64,000 nt of DNA from Podospora bellae-mahoneyi (lineage: Eukaryota > Ascomycota > Sordariomycetes > Sordariales > Podosporaceae): NCBI RefSeq assembly GCF_035222275.1, contig NC_085882.1, positions 1,247,501-1,311,500 of the forward strand, read 5' to 3'. Positions 35,190 through 46,822 of the stretch are shown here, piece after piece (position 1 is the first letter of the stretch; each line of letters starts with the position of its first letter). Below the pieces are notes generated by a model. It was given only the letters and a program-made list of their open reading frames with translations, was not told the DNA's origin and ran no database searches. Both the position numbers and the translations under genes were made by a program.

Positions 35190-36981
35190 GAGAGAGAACG
35201 AACAACCTTTTTTTTTTCTCACGACCTGACCTGACCGCCATGTTAAGAGCCTATCACCGCACCGCACCGCCACTGGGTGTGTGTGTTGTTGTTGTTGCTT
35301 TTCCGATCCCGATACAAATTACTGTTATTATTATTGTTCCTAAGCAACAGACGAATCCACCCACCTTCCCTCCCTCAAGCGACTACGACGATGACGACGA
35401 ATCTTATCTTTTGACGTTTGAGTGGTGAGCTGAAGAGCGAGAATCCCGGATCTTTTTTTTCTTTCTTTCTTTGTCAATTTTTCTATCAGCTTCGATACCC
35501 CCCGGGCGGTTTTTAGCGCGTGTTGTTGTTGTTTAATCGAGTCTCTTTTTTGTCTATCAACATCTTTTATCACGGAAAGGCTTCGAACCGGGATACCAAC
35601 TCTTGTATAGAACAGACGGAACAGATGGGCATTCCTACCTCACGCGCGAAAAGATTCTCGTCCTTGTTCGTCAACCCCAATCAAACCTCAATCAACAACC
35701 GCAACGTTACAAACCAACCAACCAATTTTTTTTATTAAACCTGTCACAACTTTTTTTGTTATTTACCTTACACAAACTTATTTACTACCTTCTTGTTTTA
35801 TACACGCTCTTCTTTTGTGGAGAATATGGGACGGGATTTGGCGGGCGAAAAACAAAAATTGGAAACCCCCTCGCTATCTATCTTACCGGGGTCGTATTTA
35901 ACTTGTTTTTTTGTTTGTTTGTCTCTTTGTGTATAAAGACTGGATTTGGGGAAGAGGAGAAGATGGTGTTGGAAGTTTGTGTGATATTTTGAGAACTTTT
36001 TTTTCGCCTCGCCACTGTTTTCCTGCAAAAGTAGGAAAGGGCAGTCTGACCCGCCTTTTGTGGTTGGATCTGTTTTGGTGGGGGGGGGTTTTGATTAGTA
36101 TTAATACCTTTTTGATGGGAGGAGACGGGATGCGGATGGGAGAGGGGGGTGGGGTGAAAAAGCGGTAGTGGTGGATTGGGTGACGGGAGGGTTTTTGACA
36201 CGACATTTTTATTCTGCTTGAGTTGAGAGACGAGGATGCTATCTACAGCCAGTCAAAAGGGGAACGCAGGTTCGCCCGATAGGTTGGTGGAGACGTTGTT
36301 GTCTTTTGGAGACTTGAACAACTGAGCTTATGTATGTATATAGGCAGACAAGGGGGGTGTTGTTGTTAGAAATCTGGATGAGAATTTTGAGGTTGAATAA
36401 CTGCTGGGCTTGCTTCAATTGACAATGTGACTGTTGACATGAGATGAGATGAGTGATAAAGGGAGTGTTCAGATGGAAACGGTGACTGGGCGACGGTTCG
36501 TGCTACGGGGAGCTAATGCCTGTTGTCATCTCAACGTTCATGTTTGAGTCTGGAAGCCGGAGAATTGAGGTGCTACAAGCAACCAGCTTGAGATGAAACT
36601 GAGATGCTGAGGCAGAGAGCAGGCAAGCAGGCTGAAAAGGAGGAGCAATGATCCAGAACAGTGGTGTGTAAAATGAGGGGTGGATAAGCAGTTTAATTGG
36701 CTGGATTGAGCTGCTGGTCCCGATGCGGACAGGATGCGTGCGCCGCAGGGACGATCACCTTTTGATCCCATGGGGAAGCCTGAATTTACGTCTTGTTACC
36801 TCGTTCTCATCGATCAGTTCATCGTCACTCAATCCTCGACCTTTTGCAAGGAGCTGCTATCGACGTGCTGGTGAGGATTGAGAGAGCGCGACAGCAGACG
36901 ACCACTTACACCCCTCAGCAAGGCTCCGCTGGCGCGATTCCCTGACAGCTCTTACCATACCTGGGCGGGATAGGTGAATGA
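35190..36981. other. intergenic: msb2 3' flank and MFS promoter
   Basis: A 1.79-kb gap, AT-richer than its surroundings, with several T-runs (35209-35218, 35452-35459, 35998-36004). Open frames near 35603-35992 are T-rich and domain-free. No RNA gene recognised; TTCGAACCGGGA near 35582 lacks tRNA stems. Confidence 0.55.
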
Positions 36982-38862
36982 ATGACTATGTTCAGCAACT
37001 ACACCTTCGACAGCGGCAACAAAGAACAACCAACCAACAACAATGGGGCCATCACCTCTTCCAATTCTTCAACGTCAGCCACAACCAGTGGTGAAAACAA
37101 GAGAAAAATGATCATCACACCTCCCAGCACGAGCACGGCCTCTTGGGAGTCTTCATCATCAGACTCGCTTGAGAAGGGCGGGGGCGAGGAAGAGTATGAC
37201 GACGATGACCCCTTCGAAAGGGGTAGGGGGAAATACAACCGGAGTCGAAGACAGGATGTTGACGACGGTGAGGAGCAATCACCCATGACAGTAAAGAGGA
37301 AACCCAACCCAAGAAAGGAACTCAGCTTCACTGCCGAGGAGGAGAGGGCTGTAGTAAGAAAATTTGACAAGAAGGTGGTGGTTCTCATGGCGGTGTTGTA
37401 CATGCTTGCGTTTCTAGATCGGTCGAGTATGTTTCCCTTTTTTTTTTTTTGGTGTCCACAACACATAACTGACAAGAGGTCAGACATCGGCAACGCAAAA
37501 ATAGCCAACATGGACAGCGACCTCCAATCTAACCCGCCAAACCCGCAGTTTTATTCCCATGCCCTCTCGTCGTTTTATCTGGCGTATCTCCTGTTTGAGT
37601 GGATGGCTATTCTTTGGAGACTAATACCGGCGCATATCTACGTCTCGGTGTTGGTAGCCTCGTGGGGAGTGGTGGCTTGCCTGCAGGGGATAGCGACGAG
37701 CTACCCTGTGCTCATCGTCTTGAGGTTCTTGCTCGGGATCGGGGAGGCGGGCTTCACCGGGGTGCCGTTTTATTTGAGTTTTTTCTTCAAGAGGGAGGAG
37801 CTGGCTTTGAGAACGGCGGTTTTCATCTCTGGTAAATCACTAAGCCCCCCATCTTCACCCCAAGTTGGTCTGCGACACTAACTCAACCAAGCCGCCCCCC
37901 TAGCAACCTCCTTCTCCTCCACCCTCGCCTTCGCGATCACCTCCCTCTCCTCCCTCATCCCCCTCGCCCCCTGGCGCCTACTCTTCCTCCTCGAAGGCCT
38001 CCCCTGCATCCTCATCGCCCCGCTCGCCTACTCCCTCCTCCCCTCCACCCCCTCCACCGCCCCCTTCCTCACCCCCCGCCAGAAGAAAATCGCCCGTTTC
38101 CGCCTCCCTCCCCCATCCCCCCCTTCCACCTCCTCCAGCCTAACCGCCCTGCGCGACCCGATAGCATGGACAACCTCCCTGATAGTCCTCCTCACAAACC
38201 TAGCCTACTCCTCCCTCCCAGCCTTTTTACCAACGATCCTAACCTCAATGGGCCACACCCCCCTCTCCTCCCAAGCCCTCTCCGCACCTCCCTACCTCTT
38301 ATCATTCCTCGCAGTCCTGATAACAGCATACCTATCGGACCTCTACCGCACCCGCGGCCCCTTCCTCGTCTTCCACGCTTGTTTCTCCTGTGCCGGGTAC
38401 CTCCTCCTATCCCTCTCCCAATCCCTCTCCCTCCCCCCCGGCAGCTGGGTTCGGTACTGTGCAGTCTTCCCAGCAGCAGTGGGCTTCTTCAACGTCGTCG
38501 TCCTGTCGATAGCATGGAACGTCAACAACCAACACGGCGACCCCAAAGCAAAGAGCGTGGGGTTCGCGCTCATGCAAGTAGTTGGACAGCTTGGCCCGTT
38601 GGCAGCTACGAGGTTGTATCCCGACCGCGACGGGCCGTATTACACCTTTGGGATGGGGGTTTGTGCAGCAGCGATGGGGATGGTGGTGGTTTTGGCGGTG
38701 GGGTTGAGGGTGTACATGCGGAGGGAGAACCAAAAGTGGGAGAAGGAGCAGGGGGAGAGGGGTGGGGAGGAGGGGGTTATGTTGATGGATAGGGGGGGAG
38801 GAGGTGACCAGGAAAGGGGAGGAGGGGAAGAGGAGAAGAGGGTGTTTAGGTATATGCTTTGA
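36982..38862 (+). CDS. MFS transporter, allantoate-permease (ACS/Dal5) type
   Basis: Three exons: 36982-37426, 37484-37831 and 37892-38862, giving 587 residues. A ~110-residue hydrophilic N-terminus (Asn/Ser-rich, acidic) precedes KFDKKVVVLMAVLYMLAFLDRSNIGNAKIA. That last motif is restored exactly by splicing intron 1 and is the hallmark of the anion:cation symporter family. RFLLGIGEAGFTGVPFYLS after TM4 also fits. About 12 membrane segments can be traced, and the chain ends in a charged, Gly/Glu-rich tail. The family moves organic anions such as allantoate, vitamins or dipeptides; the substrate here is unknown. Codons are C-rich from 37892 to about 38560 and G-rich after that. Confidence 0.88.
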
Positions 38863-39459
38863 TTTTTTTTGTTTTTTTTTTGGGGGGAGGGGGAGGGAGG
38901 GAGGTTCGTTTGGAAGATTTGGTTGCAAAATTCCATCTTTTTAATAATGGGTTTCTGGGTATGGCTTGGATGGGAATTGGGTCCGGAAGCATTTTATAGC
39001 ACAGTTCAAAAGGCATGCACCAAAGGGCAACCATTTGGCAGGGCGATTTGGATGGACACTTTCTTCTGTTTGGATGCTCATGGATGGAAAATAGCAAGGG
39101 TTGCATAGGATATTATAATCTACCACCTTCACCTTTCTCACACATCATCTCAACCACCTTACCAATCCACACCTGTCCCATCTTCACGTAGACACAATCT
39201 CAAAACATACAGCACACCAAATCCATTACTATCTCTACCCCTAAAACTATCACATCCCGTCCAAATCAACACCCTCGCCCCAATCCATGTACTTCTCCCA
39301 TGCCACTACTCCCTCCCCAAACGCCTCAAGGCAACGCAATGAAAATCAGCAACATAAAAGTCATGCATACATATCCCTTCCCCCTGAAAAAAAAGATAAA
39401 AGCAAATAAATCCATCGCCATAAGTAACCATTCCATTCTGTTATGTCCCATCACTGTCC
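38863..39459. other. convergent intergenic region
   Basis: A 597-bp gap between the MFS and F-box gene 3' ends. T-run at 38862-38880; nothing else recognised. Confidence 0.6.
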
Positions 39460-41934
39460 TCACGGCTCCAAATACTCATCATCCTCAGGCTCCGGCATCC
39501 CGATCTGAAACCTCGCCGCCATCATATCATTGAACCGCCTGTAATCCGCATAGAGCTCATACCGCGGCAGCTGAGCCATCTCCTGCATATATGCCTCCTC
39601 CTCCTCATACGGATCATACCCGTCCTCATAAGGCCATCCCTCATCTTCAGATTCGACATTCGACTCGGCATCAGAAGGTGGTTCAATGCCCGCGTGCTCT
39701 CTGCCAGCCACATCGCTGTGGCCGTCCCTGTCTCGGTTTTCCCTATCATCACTCCCTCCATCATTCTCACCACCGCCACCGCGCAACCCCTGCCCCGGAG
39801 GTGAACCCGAGCCAGTGGCATTACCCCCACCAAACACCCCCATCGCCTCCGTCTCAAGCTCCTCCTCAAGCTCATGATCCAAATCCTCATCCTCGTCTTC
39901 CCCCTCCTCCTCCTCCTCCTCATCAACTTCATCCGACTCAGACACATGCTCATCGCTATCATCATTCTCCTCAGCATCCGGATCATCCGAGTCGTCGTCG
40001 TCGTCGTCATTGTCGACTACAACCGTCAGGACAAGAGCAAGCTCCATGGGAGAGAAGAAAGGCGTACGAAGTGGCAACAGATTGTTCAGCATCTCCCCGG
40101 TCTCGTCCGAGTTGGAGTCATACTCGTGGTCAGCCACCTTCCAGAAAGCCGTCGGGCCGCAGGGGCCGTGTTCGCTGTAGTCCCTGTGAACGTCCAAAGT
40201 CAACAATGCTGTTTCTCAAAGCACCCAAACCAGAAAAAACCTACTTATCAAACCAATTCCCAACAACACCCCTGGCAGACCTCCTCCCACCAAGCTGGAA
40301 CCCCTCGCTTTTCCACCGTTCCTCCCCGTCATATATTGAATACGTCGTCCACCTCACCTCCCCCTCCCTCGTCATCCTCACCGTCCCCCTCAACTCCGAA
40401 TCCGCATTCCCATCCCAAGACCAGTCCAGCGCCCTAGACTGTCCCTCAAAATGAACAACCGGCCAGTCCTCATGATCTCCCGCCTCAGGATCCGCAGGCT
40501 CAATCTTGGTGGCATGAACCTTCATAAGAATAAGCCTCACCGCCTCACCAGTATTCAGCGGCTCCCTCGGCGCTTCGGCCGCCTGACCCTCCCCCTCGTG
40601 GTTGTGAAAGTTGAAATGGAAAAAATCCGTATAATCGAGGAAGCAGACAACCCTCAACCAAGTCCCCTTCACCCCATACGGATCCCTCTTTGCAATCTCC
40701 TCCAACTCTAACCTCCTCTCCCTCTCCTCCTCCTCTTCCTCCTCCTCCTCCTCCTCCCCCCTCTCCACCTTCTTATCCTCCAAACTGGCAAGCGCATTCT
40801 CCGGCACCCAAGGGATATAACTCCCCTCCCACACACCCCCAAACCTCTTCCCCCAGACATGCTCCACCGCATCAAAAAACGCCAACCCCTTCGCCCGCAA
40901 ATTCGTCCCCAACACAATCATAATCGCCTCCGCCTTCTCCCAATCAACCCTCAACCCCTTCCCCTCCTCCCCCTCGGGCGTATAAAACGGTCCCCAACCC
41001 GTCTCCTCCCTCTTATACTCCCGAATATCATACACCTTCGCACAAGCAGTCGCATAAGCCCTCTCAGGCAAACTCCACTTCTTCAGCGAGCTCCCGCTCG
41101 TGACATCCCTCAGCAAGTCCTGAATCCCCAACAAACAATGCAAATGTGCACTCATCCGCCTCCTCTCCCTCTCCTCCTCGTCCACCACCTCCCCCAACGA
41201 CCTCCTCACCGTCTTCGGGCTGATGACAGGAAAAGGTCGCTGAGGGTGCTTCGGAATCCTCTTAAAAATCGTCGACTGGTAAAAAAACCCTTGAAGAACC
41301 CCATTCCAATTCTCATCAAACGCCGACCTTGGCGCCTCCTCCAGCACCCGGGCCAGATACTCACAAGTCGCCGATCGATGGTACGTCTCCGCATTCACCA
41401 ACCTCGACGGACCCTCCTCAACCCCTTGCTCAAGAGAAGGGATATGACTCAGCAGTCTGGTTATAGTCCGATGAACAAACGGCAGCTCCCGCATAGCCAA
41501 CTCATTGGTCTTCGTAAAGTCCCCATCATCAGGAATAAGCCACCCCGCAGAAACAACCTGCTCCAGATGAAGCAGATCCCTCACTTCCTGAACGAAATCA
41601 ATGCCCGTCGCCGAGGCTGGTTTGTCCTATCCATCATATCAGCAACCATCGCCCTTTTCCCCAACACTAATTCGCTTACCAAAATCCTGCAATAAACATC
41701 CCTACAAAGCGGGTTATTCCCCTCGATAAAATCCCTAAACCCTTTACAAACCCGTGACAAGTTCCCCAAGTCCTTCGGGTCAAGAAGGGAGAGTATCCCG
41801 TGGAATAACTCGGGCGGGAGGCTCAAAATGCCCACCATCTCGTTGTCGGTTGTTGTCGTGCTAGATGAAGAGGAGGAGGTGGTGGTGGGGCGGCAAGTCG
41901 GGAGGTGACTTGCGGTTGAGGATGTTGATGTCAT
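39460..41934 (-). CDS. F-box protein
   Basis: Three exons: 41934-41680, 41587-40245 and 40183-39460, giving 773 residues. The N-terminal F-box (about residues 50-82, LSLPPELFHGILSLLDPKDL then FRDFIEG) should bind Skp1 and place the protein in an SCF ubiquitin ligase. The middle holds the conserved block typical of this fungal F-box family, including TWLRVVCFLDYTDFFHFNF and the junction GNWFDKDYSEHGPCGPTAFW, which is restored by splicing intron 2. The C-terminus is highly acidic, with long Asp/Glu runs. The ATG at 41934 was chosen because the frame further upstream enters an AC repeat without an ATG. Intron donors are GTAAGC and GTAGGT. Substrate unknown. Confidence 0.85.
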
Positions 41935-43569
41935 GAACCGACACACACGCACATACACACACACACACACACACTCCAACCAAAGTTTAATGATTGGAAA
42001 AAAATGGTTGATTTTGGGGAAAGTTGTTGGGCGATGGATGGGCTTGTGTGTTCAGTGGGTGGTGACGATTATCCGTTTGCCGCCGCCCCGGAGTGGATGT
42101 GGTGTAAATGTCGGTGATAAGAGCTCCCTAACCACCGGGACCGAGCGAAGGTTACCTAACCCACGGGCATCTGTCAGCAAAGCAAGCGTCTAACGTGATG
42201 GAACTCGCTCAACTTGATCAAAACTTACACTTGATGTTTTGTTTTGTACACAGTTGTCGATTATTGGAATCTGTGTCAGATTCTGCTTTGCATTTGATTA
42301 CTGCACTGCAAAGTTGTCCAGCTGTTGCGACTTGGAATTTGTTCTCCAGATTTGCCCCTCAGATGGTGGTGACTTGGACCCAGCTCCTCAAGCAGGCTAC
42401 AAAAAAAATGGTTTGTAATCCTCAAGAGCTACAGGCACCTACGCGGGGTTCCTTCTTGCCACTTTTTTCCTCTCGTTCCTTCCCAAAACATAAAAGGAGC
42501 GGCAGGCAAGCTGCTTTGTGACCAGTACCTACCAGCTGTTGGGGCAGGAGCCCGGGGAGGAGCCCCTACGCTGACCTAGCTAAAGAAGCAACAGCAACCC
42601 CGCACTTTTTTTGGCGGAAGGAGCTTGGGAGCTGCCGTCTGAACTTTGGGGGACATAGGTATGGCGTCAGTTTCGTCGGCTTGGACCTAGCTTTCTACAC
42701 ACACGGTGATGGGATATGCGGTTGACTTTTGCATGACAATCCCCTCAGAATATCATGCAAGTCCGAGTAGTATATAACCCCCACTGCCAAGATCCAAGAC
42801 ATGTCGGTGTCTGTCGGTGACTTTGTCGAGTATAGGACGTGGGGGTTGAAGGTGGTGTATGTACGTACTGGTCCTATTTGGATCGGTACCAGGAGTTTCA
42901 GCAACGAAGGGACAGCAAGGGGGAGGGAGTGTGCATTTAATACCTGACCTACACCTCCTCATCGCCCTTGACCACAATAAGAAGCAGCAGCATGGCAAAA
43001 ATGTATCATCGATTTGTTTTTCTTCTTCCTCTCATGTCAAATGCTATGTGTAATCGCCCAATAAAACAGGTCATGAGCAAAAAAGAAAACAAAACCCAAA
43101 AAAAAAAAATCAAGATAAAAAATAAGGGGTATAGTGTTTTAAAAAAGGAGCTCAACAAGAAGAAGAAAAAACTCGATGTGCGTGTGAATGTTGTTTGAAG
43201 TAGTAATATGCCCCCCCCCCCTCCCTCCACGTTCTCGCTTGACCTGACCACCTAGGTATATGCTTTCATCCCCGTATGCCTCCCTCCTCACCACCCTCAT
43301 CAAGCCCTTTCCGTTGGGACTTTCCGTTTTAGTATGCCATGGCTCATTTTCATAATAATAGGCCCCACTCATTCCCTTCCAAGTGTCCCTCCATGTGTTT
43401 TCGCAATAACAGTATAAACCCGTCTCAAAGATCATAAACAGCCACCACACACTCCCTCCGTCTCTGGCAAACACCTAGCAAGCAAGATGAAAGGCCTCTG
43501 CGAGAAACCCCTATACAACCCCAACAAAAGCAGTTAACCTTCCCGTATGTGTGTAAATTACCACACCAG
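41935..43569. other. intergenic: F-box promoter and 3' flank of C2H2 gene
   Basis: A 1.63-kb gap. An AC microsatellite at 41940-41974 lies directly before the F-box start. TACCTACC (42531) and ACCTAGGTA (43250) words occur. An A-rich run covers 43076-43175. No gene seen. Confidence 0.55.
41940..41974. repeat. AC microsatellite in the F-box leader
   Basis: AC/CA dinucleotide repeat starting about six bases upstream of the F-box gene ATG. Confidence 0.9.
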
Positions 43570-46500
43570 TTAATGCATCTGCCCCATGTTCAGATTAATA
43601 CAATTGCTCAGCAGAGTAGCACCCTCGTGGAGCAGCTGCCACCTCGTCACCTCAAAGGTGTCCTTCAAAATCATCAGCATAGGCGTGTTGTGGCTGATCC
43701 CCTTCATAGTCTTGAGCTCCTCTGGCGACGCCGGGTTGCCATACTTGGCCAGATACTCCCGCATCTGACGGACCTTGTCCTGCTGAGTGGTCGGCACAGG
43801 CGTTTCCGGGCTGGAACCCTCGAGAGCAAACCCATAGCACCACACCACCAGAGCGGCAAAGTAGAGAACCCAGGGCCTGTTGAGCAGGACGTCGTCACGG
43901 GCCGAGTAAATCTCGTCGTACCGGCCGTATCCGTTGGAGTTGGGAGTCGCCACTCGATCAGGCTGGAGCACCGAGTTCAGGAACTTGAGGGCGTAGTACG
44001 TCGCGTCGCGCGCCTTTGCCGTTGGGGCCCACTCTCTCATCCGCTTCGAAGCGCTGGAAACATCCTGCTGCCCAATCGCTCGACCGAGCAATCTCTTTGC
44101 TCGCGCGTGCATCTGGCAGTCGACGATGTCCACGTGCATGGCCATGTGGGCCAGGTGGTGGAGGACGATCCGGCTCTCAAACACGACATTGGCTTCGCTG
44201 TGGTCGGGTGTGTGGAAATAGGGGTCGGCCGACGCCTCGCCGCGCTTGAACAACGTCTTGTCAAAGTCACCCTTCCACGAGTCGAAAGCCCTCGTCAAGG
44301 TAGCCCGCCACTTGTCCCGCCCGCCGAGAGCTTGTCCGACCGGGCCGCCGAGAGAGTTGACTTGAAGATCTCTCTGGTTCATGTGCCAACTGACGCTGAG
44401 CAAGCCGGCCATCAGAATGGTGCGGCCAAACGAGTTCGTCTGTACCTCATGGCCGCTCAGTGTCCGCTTGAGACCTTCCAAGAAGGCGACCGGCTTGTTG
44501 CCCACAGCCAAGAGCTGTGACTCGATCCTGCCCACCTCGGCACCGCTTGTGGCCTTCCACAACTTATCGTCACAAGGCAACGGCAGGCGCATCTCGTGGG
44601 CCACCATGACGGTGGAATGTCCAAACATGGTGGCGTGAATAGAGTCGATAACAAAGGCGGCAAAGGCTGCACGCCGCGTCGACTCGCCAGCGATCCAGTG
44701 GTTCCACCACTCGCTCGGAGTGTGCGCCATACCCGATGTCGACGAGTGTCTGGAGCCGTTGGTCTTGTCATCTCTGGGATTCGGTGGCGAATCCAAAGCG
44801 GACTTGCCGATGAGGGCTCGCCCGCGACGCATGAGAGTGATGGTAGTGGCATGGTGAATATGTGCCCTCTCGTGAAGCTCGCGGGTCGAGTACATCTTTT
44901 CGTATAGTTCGAGCAGGAGGAGCGTCTGGAAAACCCACAGCTTCGCCGGCGGCCGGCAGTTGGGATCCTGGAACATTTCCCACCTGAGATGCCACGCCAA
45001 AAAGTTGGAGAGCTGGGCACCAGCCTTGGTCACCTTCTGACCGTGAGTCTTGTCAAGACAGGCGGCACCAATCGTCATCATGGCAATCAACAGCAGATTC
45101 GGCGTCTTTTCTGGGGAGAAGGTCGGCTTATGCAAGATGGGAACCTGATCGCTAAAGTGAACCCAGTAAGAGCCGATGTACGCCTGCATCATCTTGCGGC
45201 TGAGCATATGTGAGTCGTCGTTGCGATCGCCTTCGAGGATGCCTTCGCGTTGCCGCTCGACTGGCGCCTGGCCATTTTCGTGGAATCTTTCCTTGATAAA
45301 CTCGAAGATCTCGGCGCTCTTCTCGTCTGAAATGACCGACTCGGGGAGGTTTTGATCCAAAAGGTTAGTGACGGACATGATCTGCTGTGGTGCTGTTGAA
45401 GGTGGGAAGTAGCCCATCTGGCTTGGATCGTTGCCGTAGTAAGGCACACTAAACTGGCTGGAGAACTCCCCATAGCTATGAAGACAAGTCAGCACACAAT
45501 GGACCTTGAAGGCGAGTGATAAAACTTACTTGTACCCTCCCCCTTGAATCGGCACAGCCATTGGAGAACCATCCGTGTGTGCGGTGTTGAACAGGTACGC
45601 CATGAAATCCTCCGGCATGCCGACATAAGGCGACTTGTTCAACATGCTGTCGCTGCCAAACACGGGCATGGTTTGAGGCATGGCCATTTGATCGAGCAAC
45701 ATCATTTCACCTCCTGGCTGCTGATGCTGATCATTGTATTCGGTCGAGGTCGGTGGCGCATACGCCTGCTGCTGTTCTTCACGATCAACACCCCCGGCTG
45801 ACGAAGTAGGAAACTCGGATGGCGGCAGACTGAATGGAGGGAAGTTTTGTGGTGGAACATAGGACATCCCGCCCGCTGACTGGGGAGTTCCCGATGGCTG
45901 GCTGTGGTATCCTGGCTGGTTCGAAACAGGTGATAAAACGCCGTAAGGACCAACGCTGGTCTGAATGGAAGGCCGTTGAGGACCGCCTGGAGAATGAAGT
46001 GGCTGTCGTTGAGACATGTGCCCGTAGTTGTTATGGTCGTGGTGCATGTAGTCGACGGGACCGTTGGATCCTCCGTTTGGATAGCCAGCCGGTGGCGTGT
46101 TGGCCATTGGACTGTACGGCATGCCGTCCTTTGGAGACTGAAATTGCATGGTCAAAGCCCGGCCCTTGTTGTATGCCGTGCCTGGCCTGTTGACTTCAGG
46201 AGAGGCAGAGCTCGCCGTCATAAATGGAGATCGGTTGTCTGTGATGGGTGAGGCTTGACTCATCAGCGAGTCTTTCCGGTTGAGAGCAGACCCCTTTGCC
46301 GTGTGTCGGTCCTTGTGACGATTGCAAAGATCGAGCCGGACGAAGGTCCTCTGGCAGTCACCGATGCCGCACTTGTACACTTGCTTCGGGTTATGGTTAA
46401 GCTGATGGCGGTAGCTTTTCAACAGACAAGGAGGTTAGTACAGAGACAAACTCATATTGACACTCAAGATTTAAAATCACATACAGATGCTCTGCCCTCG

Positions 46501-46822
46501 AGTAGCTCTTCCCGCAACCCTTCTCAGGACACTCAAACTTCTTCTCCTGGCCCTTCCGGCTTCGCCTCCGTTTCCGCGCGGGGCCTTCCGAGTTGGACGA
46601 GTGAGCACCATCCCCGCCATCCTCGGCATCATCTAGATCGAGACCATCCACATCTTTGTCGTCAGATCGGCTACGTGTGCGACCTCTCTCATGGTCTTCG
46701 TGCTCCTGTTTTATGTTTTCAGGAGGCGTGGGCTCCTGCTGAGGGGGCATGGACTGCATAGTTCGCGCCGGTGGTGCTGGAGGTTTGATTTCACTTGGCT
46801 GGGATGCGAGAACAGAAGCCAT
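43570..46822 (-). CDS. C2H2 zinc-finger regulator with fungal_trans domain (AmdX/Klf1-like)
   Basis: Three exons: 46822-46485, 46414-45530 and 45475-43570, giving 1042 residues. Two adjacent C2H2 fingers lie near residues 97-150: the first begins CPEKGCGKSYSRAEHL and is completed across intron 1, the second is CGIGDCQRTFVRLDLCNRH. They follow a basic RKRRRSRKG signal. A Gln/Pro/Gly-rich disordered region spans ~160-410. The fungal-specific transcription factor domain occupies about 480-800 (SYWVHFSDQVPILHKPTF, AAFVIDSIHATMFGHS). This layout matches AmdX- and Klf1-type regulators, but targets cannot be read. Donors are GTATGT and GTAAGT; intron 2 has a GCTGAC branch. The ATG at 46822 is the first in frame. 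Confidence 0.9.

Noticed and set aside
35575-35610. tRNA-like TTCGAACCGGGA (minus strand B-box)
   Set aside because: No T-arm stem, no acceptor pairing and no A-box at the proper distance.
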